From Clostridiaceae bacterium (lineage in GTDB: Bacteria > Bacillota > Clostridia > Lachnospirales > Lachnospiraceae): a stretch of 64,000 nt of DNA. Below are positions 43,454-52,695 of this stretch, one piece after another. The stretch is from NCBI GenBank assembly GCA_910575435.1, contig CAJTGI010000006.1, forward strand, positions 62,001 through 126,000, written 5' to 3'. The position numbers and the translations under genes were made by a program. The notes under the pieces were generated by a model. The model did not search any database. It worked only from the letters and a program-made list of their open reading frames with translations, and was not told the DNA's origin. Positions within the stretch are counted from its first letter, which is position 1; every line of letters begins with the position of its first letter.

Positions 43454-43468
43454 TAATAATCGTTATTA
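43454..43468. promoter_or_regulatory. Candidate PerR autoregulatory operator
   Basis: TAATAA-TCG-TTATTA, a 6-3-6 inverted repeat 17 bases before the perR start codon, similar to Fur/PerR boxes though not the exact 7-1-7 form. Confidence 0.55.
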
Positions 43469-43692
43469 TTATAAAAAGGTTGGAGGAAAAAGTCAATAGG
43501 AAAAAATTGGTCTGCTGACAGCAGACCAATGGAGGATGGGTATCTGCTATTATGATTGTGTTGTCACAAATAATGTGCAGTGTACAGAATACGAAAGGAG
43601 GATTTTCTATGAAAGTTTCAATGCTAGAGATTGGCATTGTATCAGACGTTTTATTTTCTCTTAGGAAAGGTAAATGGAAAGGAGAGAAGGCA

Positions 43693-44274
43693 GTGAAAAG
43701 AAAGGGGCAATTGGTTTTATTGTCAGCGGCTATGGTTTTTGGTGCATTATTTACAGGTTGTACCAGCGTGGATAATGATTCTGTGGAATCGAAAAAGGTG
43801 GGAGAGGTGAAGGAAAGTAGTTCAGAGGGGGATGCGGAGAAAAAAGATGATGTTTCCAATGGTGAGATGGCTTCTGCTGGGAAAGAGGAGAAATATCATC
43901 CGGGCGATGTTGTTTCTTTTGGGGATTTTGAAATCACCTATAGCTCAATAAAAAAATTTAAGAGCGACAATGAATTTATTCAGCCCAAGAAGGGGTTTCA
44001 ATATATTAAATATGTTTTTTCTTTTAAGAACAAAGGTAAGAAGGATGCGTTCGTAGGGGATTTTTCTTGCTATGCAGATGGGGAGAAATGTGATTCGGCA
44101 TATGTGGATGATTCAGATAGCGATTTGCTTTTGACCGAGTTGTCTGCTGGCAGGAAGAAGAGTGGGAGTTTGGTTTATGAGGTGCCAAAAAAAGTGAAGA
44201 TAAGAGATTTGGAACTGGAATATGAAAACAATTACCTCTGGTCAGATAAGAAAATAATTTTTCTTGGCAGATAA
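43693..44274 (+). CDS. Lipoprotein with DUF4352/DUF5067-like domain
   Basis: From GTG 43693 the product is 193 residues: a lipoprotein signal (MKRKGQLVLLSAAMVFGALF then TGC, lipid Cys23), an acidic Ser/Lys linker, and an Ig-like beta domain (VSFGDFEITYSSIKKF, YIKYVFSFKNKGKKDAFVGD) of the DUF4352 type found in many Firmicute lipoproteins of unknown role. An upstream ATG at 43609 has a stronger AAAGGAGG site and the same frame, but would place 28 residues before the signal peptide; it may be a leader or the true start. A strong terminator follows. Confidence 0.75.
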   Translation: MKRKGQLVLLSAAMVFGALFTGCTSVDNDSVESKKVGEVKESSSEGDAEKKDDVSNGEMASAGKEEKYHPGDVVSFGDFEITYSSIKKFKSDNEFIQPKKGFQYIKYVFSFKNKGKKDAFVGDFSCYADGEKCDSAYVDDSDSDLLLTELSAGRKKSGSLVYEVPKKVKIRDLELEYENNYLWSDKKIIFLGR

Positions 44275-44295
44275 ATCGCATATGAGAGAACATAA

Positions 44296-44336
44296 AAAGC
44301 ACAACGGTGAAAATGGTCCAGCGTTGTGCTTTTGTT
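44296..44336. terminator. Bidirectional Rho-independent terminator
   Basis: Perfect 11-bp stem AAAGCACAACG (44296-44306) with CGTTGTGCTTT (44322-44332), followed by TTGTTTT on the plus strand and by TTTTTATG on the minus strand. It lies between the convergent lipoprotein and XRE genes. Confidence 0.88.
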
Positions 44337-44357
44337 TTGAATTGATTCTTTAGTCGG

Positions 44358-44798
44358 TTATAATGAGACAAAGGGCTCTTCGTTCATTTCGTAGAGAAGT
44401 TCGTTGATTTCGGTGAGATTTAACTTCTTATTGAGGGCGAATAATATGATGGCATCTTTTCTAACCTTTTCATATAATTCATTCATGCCCGCCATTTTTA
44501 AACATTGGTTTATGTTTTTCAAATCCATTCCGGCGGCAAGGGCGAGTGCGAGGATTTTATCCCGGCTGGGATTTTTCTCGCCTTGCAGGATCTGATAGGC
44601 GTATGTCCTGCTGATGCCTGAGATTTGGATTACTTTTGCTTTTTCCAGGTGTCTCTGTTCCAGATATGCATTGTAATAGGCATGAAACGTCATGCTGTCC
44701 TGGGGAGGCAGTTCATTATTGATGTAGTTTTCTAATTCTTGTCCACTATGTATCTTCTTTAGGACTTGTTGGAGTTCGCTGGTTGTCTTTTTATCCAT
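44358..44798 (-). CDS. XRE-like helix-turn-helix protein
   Basis: A 146-residue soluble protein with a helix-turn-helix in the middle (residues about 52-95: KAKVIQISGISRTYAYQILQ, EKNPSRDKILALALAAGMDL). Flanking parts are helical and unrecognised. ATG 44798 has GAGGAAAG upstream. The gene is divergent from a membrane Ser/Thr kinase gene across 170 bases, so the two may form a regulatory pair in which the kinase phosphorylates this protein or this protein represses the kinase gene. Confidence 0.75.
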   Translation of the reverse strand: MDKKTTSELQQVLKKIHSGQELENYINNELPPQDSMTFHAYYNAYLEQRHLEKAKVIQISGISRTYAYQILQGEKNPSRDKILALALAAGMDLKNINQCLKMAGMNELYEKVRKDAIILFALNKKLNLTEINELLYEMNEEPFVSL

Positions 44799-44970
44799 TT
44801 TCTTTCCTCGTCGTTCATGTTATTATATATTTAATAATAGTTATTGCCATATTTTTGGGTATCACGCTGGTTGCGTAGCAGCTTGCATGATGAATTTGCC
44901 AAAATTTATTTTATCACATGAGAATTGAAAATGGTATGCTGACAGCAGACAAAGGAGAGTGGGAAGGGAA

Positions 44971-46155
44971 ATGAGCGAGATATCGGATGAATGCAGATTA
45001 TCTTTTTATGAAGAGATTACGCCTTTCAGGGAGAATGAGCGATTCTGGCTGGTTCGCCACAAGCAGAAGGGGAAATTTTATGTCAGGAAAAACCTATCAT
45101 CTGCCCACAGGGAGGTATATTTGGCTTTGCGGGGAATTACTTCCCAAAATCTGCCACGAATCTACGAGTGTATTTCCCTGAAAAATGAATTTGTAGTGAT
45201 AGAAGAACTGATTGTGGGAGATACTTTGCATGAATTGGTACGGCAGGGAGAGATGTTTCACGAGCGGGCGGTGAGCATTATGATAGATATATGCAATGTC
45301 TTATTTATCCTTCATTCCATGGTTCCGCCCATTATCCACAGGGATATCAAGCCGGAAAATATTTTGGTGACGAATGACGGGGTCGTCAAGTTGATGGATT
45401 TTGACATTGCCAGAAACTATGACAGGGATAAGAGCCAAGATACGGAGCATATGGGGACTGTGGGCTATGCGGCGCCGGAACATTTTGGATTCGGCCAGAC
45501 AGATGCCAGATCCGATATCTATTCCTGTGGCGTGGTGCTGAATTTTCTCTTGACAGGGCAGATGCTGGAAGAAAGGATGGCAGAGGGCAATTTGGGAATG
45601 GTGGTGAATAGGTGTACGCAGATAAATCCGATTCACCGTTACCAGAATGTATTTGAATTGCGCCAGGCATTAGGTGGGAATGTAGGAAGAAGAGATTCGA
45701 TTTTTTCTGGAAATGATCTGGAATACGGGGTGGGGAATCATGTGACTTATGATGTGAGAAATCATGTGCAGTTATTCGAAAAGCGCAATGGGGAGGAGAA
45801 GGGGCCGAGTTATGCCAGAGATTGGCAGAAGTTTTTGCCACCAGGATTTCGCACGCTGAAACTGTGGAAGATAGCAGTTGCAATATTTTTTTATTGCCTG
45901 ATTTTTTATTGTGTGCTGTCAGCGGATTTTGAGGCAAAGTCAGAAATGGAGCTGATTCTGAATAGAATATTCTCTGGGCTTGGATTGCTTGGGGGCGTAC
46001 TGGTGCTATGCAATTACCTAGGGGTGGCAGATCAGCTTCCTGGAGCTGGAAGGTCTTGCGGAAAGGCATTTTGGCTGCTGCGCTGCATTTATGCCTTTCT
46101 GGCATTTTGCTTGATGGCTTGCGTTTTCGTGGTATTATTAGAGATTCTGCAGTAG
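44971..46155 (+). CDS. Membrane-anchored Ser/Thr protein kinase
   Basis: A 394-residue kinase of the Hanks type with the catalytic domain first (about 10-260) and at least three membrane helices at the C-terminus. Visible: catalytic loop IHRDIKPENILV, APE motif YAAPEHFG, and DARSDIYSCGVV. The metal-binding DFG triad reads DFD (LMDFDIARNY) and the glycine-rich loop is poor (FRENERFWLVRH), although a lysine after it (FYVRKN) could serve for ATP. No PASTA domains, so it is not the usual PrkC. ATG 44971 is taken as start. Could be active with altered kinetics or a pseudokinase. Confidence 0.83.
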   Translation: MSEISDECRLSFYEEITPFRENERFWLVRHKQKGKFYVRKNLSSAHREVYLALRGITSQNLPRIYECISLKNEFVVIEELIVGDTLHELVRQGEMFHERAVSIMIDICNVLFILHSMVPPIIHRDIKPENILVTNDGVVKLMDFDIARNYDRDKSQDTEHMGTVGYAAPEHFGFGQTDARSDIYSCGVVLNFLLTGQMLEERMAEGNLGMVVNRCTQINPIHRYQNVFELRQALGGNVGRRDSIFSGNDLEYGVGNHVTYDVRNHVQLFEKRNGEEKGPSYARDWQKFLPPGFRTLKLWKIAVAIFFYCLIFYCVLSADFEAKSEMELILNRIFSGLGLLGGVLVLCNYLGVADQLPGAGRSCGKAFWLLRCIYAFLAFCLMACVFVVLLEILQ

Positions 46156-46192
46156 GGGGCATTGAATATCGGTTGTCATAGTAATATAGCAT

Positions 46193-46300
46193 GCTGCCGA
46201 TCAAGATAATGGCAGCGATAGCGTGAAAAATATATTTTTCACACACGAGATTTGTGTCTGCGTACATTTGACACAAATTCGTTCATGTGCAAAAAACATG
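46193..46300. repeat. Four tandem hairpins in leader of the ClC gene
   Basis: Perfect arms GCTGCC/GGCAGC (46193-46216), a full 20-bp palindrome at 46223-46242 (half-site GTGAAAAATA), TTTGTGTC/GACACAAA (46251-46277) and CATGT/ACATG (46284-46300). The last ends 19 bases before the start codon and so could affect translation. No T-tract follows any of them. Confidence 0.7.
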
Positions 46301-46319
46301 CGAGGAAATGAGGATTATC

Positions 46320-47588
46320 ATGAGACAGAAAGAGATGTATAAATTTTATATTCGGAGAATGGGCAGGAATTTCATGACTTTTTTGAAGTGGGGAATATTT
46401 TCTGTGATTGCGGGGGGAACCGTGGGGCTTGTAAGTACTTTTTTTGCCTATTGCCTGGAGCGGGTTACCGATTGTCGTGAGCAGAATCCCTGGCTGCTGT
46501 TTTTGCTGCCCTTGGGAGGCTTGGCCATTGTATTCTTGTATGGCTTTTTTCATAATAATAAAGACAGGGGGACCAATATGGTACTCTCCACGATTCATGC
46601 GGAGACGGAATTGCCATTTAAAATGGCTCCGCTGATATTTGTCTCCACGTTGGTTACCCATCTTCTGGGTGGCTCTGCGGGAAGAGAGGGGGCTGCGCTG
46701 CAGCTGGGGGGAAGCATTGGCAATCAGCTGGGACGCTGGTTTCGCGTGGATGACATGGATAAGAGGATCGTGGTGATGTGCGGCATGAGTGCTGCTTTTT
46801 CGGCGGTCTTCGGCACGCCCATCGCCGCATCCATCTTTGCCATGGAGGTGGTGAGCGTGGGGGTGATGTACTATGCGGCGCTGGTGCCCTGCGTATTTTC
46901 TTCTCTGATTGCCTGGAAGGTGGCGGGGATTTTTGGATTGGGGAAGAGCGGATTTCAGATTGCAGGCCATGTGGCATTTCATTTCGTGCCAAGCATCAAG
47001 GTGATTGGCCTGGCGTTGTGCTGTGCGGGGCTGGCCGTGTTGTTTTGCATGGTTCTCCATGGATTGGGAGATTTGCTTTATGGGAAGTTCAAGAATCCCT
47101 ATGTGCGGATTGTGGTGGCTTCCCTGGCAATCATCGGGCTGACGTGTCTGTTGCGGACCTCGGATTATATGGGTACGGGAATGCCGGTAATCGTCCGGGC
47201 AATTCAGGGGGATGCCAGGCCCGAGGCTTTTCTGCTGAAAATGCTCTTTACGGCACTGGCTCTGGAGGCGGGATTTAAGGGAGGGGAGATTGTGCCTTCC
47301 TTCTTCATTGGCGCTACATTCGGATGCGTGTTTGGACATGTTCTGGGCATTTCTCCTTCCATGTGCGCGGCGGTGGGGATGGTTTCTGTATTCTGCGGCG
47401 TCACGAATTGCCCCATTACCTCCATGCTGATTGCCTTTGAACTATTTGGATACCGGGAGGTTCCCTATTTCCTCATCGCTATCAGCGTGAGCTATCTCAT
47501 GTCCGGATATTACGGGCTGTACCATGACCAGACCATTGTGTATTCAAAATATAAGACCGAGTATATCAATCGGAAGGCGAGGGACTGA
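46320..47588 (+). CDS. ClC-family chloride channel/transporter
   Basis: A 422-residue membrane protein of the ClC family. Signature loops: GGSAGREGAALQLGGSIGN with the gating Glu, GTPIAASIFAMEVV, and FKGGEIVPSFFIGATFG. There are no C-terminal CBS domains. Bacterial ClC proteins either exchange Cl- for H+ or export fluoride; the motif here (GREGA) is of the chloride type. ATG 46320 has GAGG six bases upstream. A row of four hairpins precedes it, and the Ser/Thr kinase gene lies directly before on the same strand. Confidence 0.92.
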   Translation: MRQKEMYKFYIRRMGRNFMTFLKWGIFSVIAGGTVGLVSTFFAYCLERVTDCREQNPWLLFLLPLGGLAIVFLYGFFHNNKDRGTNMVLSTIHAETELPFKMAPLIFVSTLVTHLLGGSAGREGAALQLGGSIGNQLGRWFRVDDMDKRIVVMCGMSAAFSAVFGTPIAASIFAMEVVSVGVMYYAALVPCVFSSLIAWKVAGIFGLGKSGFQIAGHVAFHFVPSIKVIGLALCCAGLAVLFCMVLHGLGDLLYGKFKNPYVRIVVASLAIIGLTCLLRTSDYMGTGMPVIVRAIQGDARPEAFLLKMLFTALALEAGFKGGEIVPSFFIGATFGCVFGHVLGISPSMCAAVGMVSVFCGVTNCPITSMLIAFELFGYREVPYFLIAISVSYLMSGYYGLYHDQTIVYSKYKTEYINRKARD

Positions 47589-47669
47589 TGCGCCCTTGAT
47601 AAGTTATTTCTGTGCCGTTATTCACTGCAATCTTAAGTTCATATATCTAGAATAATCAAAAATATCAGA

Positions 47670-47698
47670 TTGTGGCATCTGTGTCATTAAAGTATAAT
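47670..47698 (+). promoter_or_regulatory. Promoter of the GH59-type gene
   Basis: TTGTGG (47670-47675), 17-base spacer, TATAAT (47693-47698), about 80 bases before the start codon. Confidence 0.6.
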
Positions 47699-47781
47699 TT
47701 GCTGTAAAAGCAAGGTGTTGAGATGGCCTTCTGGGAACTATGCGAATAGTGATGTATTATTAATTAATATAGGAGAGTAAA

Positions 47782-50409
47782 ATGATGGCGGGAATTTGCA
47801 TTGACGGGAATAAAATGGACAGGGCGCAGCATCGGAGGTTTCGGGGGGCGGGAATGGTCAGCGGGAATAATTCTTCTCGGCTTCTCCTGGATTATCGGCA
47901 GGAGCATCCGAAGGAATACTGGGAAATCTTGGAGCATATCTTTGGCGGCAGGGGAGTGGGGGTTACCCACTTGAAATTGGAGATGGGTTCGGATATCAAT
48001 TCTTCATCCGGCACGGAGCCGGGGGTGAAGAGGTCTGCAGAAGAGGCGGCAGACGTGACCCGGGGTGCCGGATATCGGCTGGCGGCGGATGCGAAGAAGG
48101 TGAATCCTGATCTGACGCTGGACATGCTCTGGTGGAGCGAGCCGGCCTGGGTTGCTGCCGCAGAGGATGTCTATGATGCCAGATATCGGTGGTATCGGGA
48201 GACGCTAGAGGCGGCGTATCGGGAGTATGGTCTGATGTTTGATTATGTCAGCGCGTCCCAGAATGAGCGGGAGATTGACTTTGCATGGATCAAGTATCTG
48301 GCCCGGAGGATGAAGGAAGAACGAAATGGGCCCTATGATTATGGCAAGGTAAAAATCGTGGCCAGCGATGAGGATAATCAGTGGAAGATAGCGGATGCCA
48401 TGCTGGCGGACCAGGAATTGCGGGATGCGGTGGACGTGGTGGGAACCCACTATACCAGTTTTGCCAGCGAGGCGGCGAAAAGGCTTTCTGAGGAATACGG
48501 AAAGGAGATTTGGATGAGCGAGGCCAGCGCTCCCATGTGCTTTTCCAGGGGAAGGCATCCGAAAACGGGGAGAGGCATTGAGATGGCGGGCATTAATGGA
48601 GTGCTGGATATTGCCAGCCGCATCATTGGCATGGTTTCCCGGGGCAATATGACGCTGTATGAATACCAGCCCGTGGTGTCCGCTTACTACGATGGGGTGA
48701 GTTATTGCGAGAAGCAGCTGATTACTGCCAATGAGCCATGGAGCGGGAAATATTCGCTGGAGAGCGGATATTATATGGCCCTTCATTTTTCCCAGTTTAT
48801 AAGGAAAGGGTGGCATTTCCTGCCGGAAGCCTGCTGCTGCGATGGAAAAAAGGGCGGGGACGGCCATGCCATGGTGGATGTGCAGAAGTGCTACCTCAGT
48901 GCCATGGACGGGGAGACTGGGGACTTCGCCACGGTGATTGCCAATCCCACAGGGGAAAAGATTGCATTTAAATTTAACGTTAAGAATACTGAAAGGGCTT
49001 TTGCTCCGATTATGGTGTGGGAGACGAGGACGTCAGAGCGGGGGGAGGCTTTTGGCGCAAATTATTTTCGGCATGTTGGGACGGATACGCATCATGAAAG
49101 CGGGAAAGGAATCGCAGAAGGGGATATTGGCAAAGGCGGGGAGATGATTGCGTCAACAGTACATGCGGGAGGAGATGCCAGATCGTTTATCGTTGAGGTT
49201 GGGCCAGAGTCTCTGGCAACCGTTTCTACAGTCGAAGTACAGGAAGAGGCGTACTGCCGCCCCGCATCCGAAGGGAAGGGGATTTTGGCGCTGCCTTATT
49301 ATGACGATTTTGCATATGAGGAGTTGGGAAGGGATTACTTGGCCCAACGGGGATTTGCCCCCAGATATATGACAGACCAGGGAGGGGCTTTTGAAGTGGT
49401 GGAGGTGCCTGGCGAGGGCAGGGCATTGTGCCAGAAGATTACGCCGGATTTGCGGGCGGCGGAGTGGGGTGCTACGCCGGAACCTACTACGAACTTCGGG
49501 GATGACAGATGGTTTAATTATAGTATTTCAGCGGAAGTGGCCTTTGGCCGGGATTGCCTTGGCGGAAAGGAATCCGCCAGGGAGAGCCAGCCAGGGAATG
49601 CGTCTGGCGGGACGGGGCAAGTGGAGGATGCATGGACCGGGGAAGAATATGCCGGCATAGGAATGCGTTACCGCATGGCGGCCCAGGGTGCCAGCGGATA
49701 TCGCTTGCTGTTATTTTCTAATGGATTATGGCGGCTGCTTTTGGATGATATCTTATTGGAAGTTGGAGAGGCAAAAGATGCGAGGCCTTCCATGACGCAT
49801 GAATGTATCGTGGACAAGGAGGATTGCATGCACGCCTGCGGACAAATCCAGGGCGGCAGGATGGCGGGCTGGCATTCCCTTCGCCTGGAGGCGGTAGAAA
49901 ATACAGTAACTGCCTATCTGGATGGCATCCTTCTGACCAGCAGGGAATGCCAGGGGGAAGAATGGCAGGGTGCGGGACGGGGCGCGCTGTACAGTTCTTA
50001 CAATGGCAATCTGTTTCGCAATTTGGGGATTTCTCCGGTGGCAGGAGAGACGGTTGGGATAGAGCGATGGGACGACATGGAGGGGTTCATTCGGTACGAG
50101 GGTGATTGGGACCATCAGCCCATCGGTAGCTTTCAAAATTATCGGCGTACGCTTTCCGTTGGGAAAATGGGCGCGGGGATGAAGTTTTCATTTCAGGGGA
50201 CGGGGTTTGCTATCACTGGGGACCCAGGGCGGAAGGGAAGCATCCGAGTGATGATTGACGGGGAAGTGGAAGAGGAGGATTTGGGTGTTTTCCAGAGAAG
50301 GCTCCGGGGCATTTCTTATTGCAAATATGGCTTGAAAGAGGGAAGGCATGAAGTTGAGGTGAGGGTGCTTTCTGGAACGTACGGGGTGGATAGCGTGGAG
50401 GCTTTGTGA
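47782..50409 (+). CDS. GH59-family galactosidase (galactocerebrosidase-like)
   Basis: An 875-residue enzyme similar to galactosylceramidases. The barrel (about 15-340) has the probable acid/base Glu162 in SASQNERE and nucleophile Glu247 in IWMSEAS; later come beta-sandwich regions and a C-terminal lectin-like fold (WHSLRLEAVENTVTAYLDG). No signal peptide or anchor is seen, so it appears cytoplasmic, unlike the lysosomal animal enzyme, and may hydrolyse imported beta-galactosides rather than lipids. Own promoter TTGTGG/TATAAT upstream. No transporter or regulator adjoins it. Family call good; natural substrate unknown. Confidence 0.83.
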   Translation: MMAGICIDGNKMDRAQHRRFRGAGMVSGNNSSRLLLDYRQEHPKEYWEILEHIFGGRGVGVTHLKLEMGSDINSSSGTEPGVKRSAEEAADVTRGAGYRLAADAKKVNPDLTLDMLWWSEPAWVAAAEDVYDARYRWYRETLEAAYREYGLMFDYVSASQNEREIDFAWIKYLARRMKEERNGPYDYGKVKIVASDEDNQWKIADAMLADQELRDAVDVVGTHYTSFASEAAKRLSEEYGKEIWMSEASAPMCFSRGRHPKTGRGIEMAGINGVLDIASRIIGMVSRGNMTLYEYQPVVSAYYDGVSYCEKQLITANEPWSGKYSLESGYYMALHFSQFIRKGWHFLPEACCCDGKKGGDGHAMVDVQKCYLSAMDGETGDFATVIANPTGEKIAFKFNVKNTERAFAPIMVWETRTSERGEAFGANYFRHVGTDTHHESGKGIAEGDIGKGGEMIASTVHAGGDARSFIVEVGPESLATVSTVEVQEEAYCRPASEGKGILALPYYDDFAYEELGRDYLAQRGFAPRYMTDQGGAFEVVEVPGEGRALCQKITPDLRAAEWGATPEPTTNFGDDRWFNYSISAEVAFGRDCLGGKESARESQPGNASGGTGQVEDAWTGEEYAGIGMRYRMAAQGASGYRLLLFSNGLWRLLLDDILLEVGEAKDARPSMTHECIVDKEDCMHACGQIQGGRMAGWHSLRLEAVENTVTAYLDGILLTSRECQGEEWQGAGRGALYSSYNGNLFRNLGISPVAGETVGIERWDDMEGFIRYEGDWDHQPIGSFQNYRRTLSVGKMGAGMKFSFQGTGFAITGDPGRKGSIRVMIDGEVEEEDLGVFQRRLRGISYCKYGLKEGRHEVEVRVLSGTYGVDSVEAL

Positions 50410-50457
50410 GCAGTAGTTTCTAGCTGCGGGATGTATGTCGGCAGAAGTAAATTATGG

Positions 50458-50487
50458 TTGACAAGTAGGAATAGTAGCTTATATAAT
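50458..50487 (+). promoter_or_regulatory. Promoter of chemoreceptor gene
   Basis: Consensus TTGACA (50458-50463), 18-base spacer, TATAAT (50482-50487), about 80 bases before the start codon. Confidence 0.75.
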
Positions 50488-50569
50488 AATTACATATTAG
50501 TTTAGAATGGTTGAATATGTTGAATGGGATATTTCATTTTTCAGCTAAGTTAACAGGGGGAAAATTGAC

Positions 50570-52540
50570 ATGAAAAGCATTCGTACTAAAATTAACCTAT
50601 GTCTTATTTTGACTGTTCTGATCGGACTGGTCGCATCGGGAGTTTCGAGCATCATGTTAAACTACAATAATACCATGTCCACTGTAGAGCAGATGATGAG
50701 CCAGACCGCAGTTCTGGCCGCAGGACGGGCGCAGCAAGAACTTCAGGCATACAAGAACGTTGTCATGGAGGTGGGGTGCATTCCTCAGCTGTCTAATCCG
50801 AAAGTGTCGGTGAAGGAAAAGCAACAAATTATTGACGAGCGGGTTTCCATGCACGATTTCCAGAGAGGAAATATCATCGGGGCAGATGGGATTAGCATTT
50901 TTGACGGGAAGGATTATTCAGACCGCGAATATGTGCGCCAGGCTATGAAGGGGAATGTCTTTGTGTCAGAACCGCTAATCAGCAAGGTCACGGGGGAACT
51001 TTCCATTATGGTAGCGGCGCCTCTATATTCTGAGGGGAACTACGGGAAATCCATCGTGGGCGTTGTATATTTCGTTCCGCATGAAACTTTTTTGAACGAT
51101 ATCGTGACCGCCATTCAGATTGGCGAAAATAGCAGGGCATACATGATTAATAAGTCTGGCGATACGATTGCCGATATCGTACTTGATACGATTACGGTTC
51201 AGAACATAGAAGAGGAAGCGAAGAAGGATTCTTCGCAAAAGGAGCTTGCGGCAATCCATGCCCAGATGCGCCAGGGAAAAAATGGATTTGGAAGCTATAC
51301 TGCAAAAGATAAAATGTTTGCGGCTTATGCTCCCGTGGGGGATACGGATGGCTGGAGTATCGCTGTTACTGCGCCGCAGATTAATTATCTGGAATCTACG
51401 CGGGATGCGATGGTAATCAACATTGCGGTGATTGTGGTTTCCATATTGCTTTCCGTTATTGTTGCCCTAGCTCTGGCCGTCAATATCGGCAAGCCTATGA
51501 AGGCTTGCGTGAACCGCATGAAACTGCTTGTAGAGGGAGATTTGGACACGCCAATGCCCAAGGTTTCCAACAAGGATGAAACAGGCGTGCTTGTCAAGTC
51601 AACCGAGGCTCTTGTGGAAGGGTTGCGCATTGTCATCAATGACATTAGCTTTTTGCTCAATGAGATGGCAAATCAGAATCTGGATGTTCACACTGAGCAT
51701 GAAGATGTATATGTGGGCAGTTTTCGGGATATTTTGCATTCCATGCGCAATATGAGGGTTGAACTGAGCGGTGCCATGCGCCAGGTGAATCAGTCTGCAG
51801 AGGGGGTGGCGAATGCCAGCAGCCAATTATCCTCAAGCGCGCAGACGCTTAGCCAGGGCACTACGGAACAAGCCAGTTCGGTGCAAGAGTTGGCGGCTCG
51901 GATCGGCATGATTTCCGAGGAGGTTAAAAATACCGCCAGCGGCGCATTGGATGTCAGGAGCCAGACCCATGAAACTGGCGAAAAAGTTTTCCTGTGCAAC
52001 CAGAAGATGCAGAACCTGGTAGTAGCTATGGATAAGATTCGGACCAGTTCCGAGGAGATTGAAAAGATTCTCAAGACAATAGATGATATTGCATTCCAGA
52101 CGAACATACTTGCCCTGAATGCGGCGGTGGAGGCAGAAAGGGCCGGCAGTGCCGGGAAAGGCTTTGCCGTTGTTGCGGAAGAGGTTCGGGATTTGGCCGG
52201 CAAATCGGCACAGGCGGCTCAGAATACATCGGAACTTATTGCAAATTCTACGGACGCAGTACATACTGGAACGGAAATTGCCCAAAACACTGCGGACGTT
52301 CTGCTTGGCGTAGTTAATAGCATTCAGTCCGTAGTTGATGCCATCGACCAAATTGCAGTAGTATCCAATGAGCAGTCAGAGTCGGTTGAGCAGGTTTCCG
52401 AGGGCATCAATCAGATCTCAGTGGTCGTGCAGACTAATAGCGCTACTGCGGAGGAAGGCGCGGCTGCAAGCGAGCAGCTTTCTGCAGAGGCTGCCTGCCT
52501 GAAGGATTTGGTGAATCATTTTACCCTAGCTTCAAAATAA
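50570..52540 (+). CDS. Methyl-accepting chemotaxis protein with Cache-type sensor
   Basis: A 656-residue chemoreceptor: membrane helix at about 8-28, an extracytoplasmic dCache-like sensor (about 35-280, with [19 protein letters not shown] and [12 protein letters not shown]), second helix (about 283-303), HAMP, and a long coiled-coil signalling domain whose tip reads [20 protein letters not shown]. It should control the CheA kinase and flagellar motion or another output. ATG 50570 follows GGGGGAA. The ligand cannot be told from sequence. Lies downstream of the GH59 gene but with its own consensus promoter. Confidence 0.93.
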   Translation: MKSIRTKINLCLILTVLIGLVASGVSSIMLNYNNTMSTVEQMMSQTAVLAAGRAQQELQAYKNVVMEVGCIPQLSNPKVSVKEKQQIIDERVSMHDFQRGNIIGADGISIFDGKDYSDREYVRQAMKGNVFVSEPLISKVTGELSIMVAAPLYSEGNYGKSIVGVVYFVPHETFLNDIVTAIQIGENSRAYMINKSGDTIADIVLDTITVQNIEEEAKKDSSQKELAAIHAQMRQGKNGFGSYTAKDKMFAAYAPVGDTDGWSIAVTAPQINYLESTRDAMVINIAVIVVSILLSVIVALALAVNIGKPMKACVNRMKLLVEGDLDTPMPKVSNKDETGVLVKSTEALVEGLRIVINDISFLLNEMANQNLDVHTEHEDVYVGSFRDILHSMRNMRVELSGAMRQVNQSAEGVANASSQLSSSAQTLSQGTTEQASSVQELAARIGMISEEVKNTASGALDVRSQTHETGEKVFLCNQKMQNLVVAMDKIRTSSEEIEKILKTIDDIAFQTNILALNAAVEAERAGSAGKGFAVVAEEVRDLAGKSAQAAQNTSELIANSTDAVHTGTEIAQNTADVLLGVVNSIQSVVDAIDQIAVVSNEQSESVEQVSEGINQISVVVQTNSATAEEGAAASEQLSAEAACLKDLVNHFTLASK

Positions 52541-52681
52541 TCACCAACATCTATGTGCCAGTTCTTCTGTACCGATATCGGTAAGGGTGCCAATGACTTT
52601 TTTATCCTTCATGGAGTATCTCTGGGCAAGGTAGCGCATAGAGGCCCCCATTTCTCCATCAGGACCACCGTATTCGTCAAG
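52541..52681 (-). pseudogene. Internal fragment of spore-coat CotJC/manganese-catalase gene
   Basis: The minus strand reads LDEYGGPDGEMGASMRYLAQ, RYSMKDKKVIGTLTDIG and TEELAH before leaving homology and stopping at 52541. This matches the N-terminal part of CotJC/manganese catalase proteins (typical YGGPDGELGASLRYL, ILTDIGTEELAH). A TGA directly precedes it and the rest of the gene is missing on both sides. It lies 14 bases from the end of the serine recombinase gene, so it may mark an insertion or excision scar. Confidence 0.75.
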
Positions 52682-52695
52682 TCATGATGCCCATT

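Noticed and set aside
46239-47339. A 366-codon open frame on the minus strand
   Set aside because: It is antisense to the ClC channel gene and has no supporting signals.
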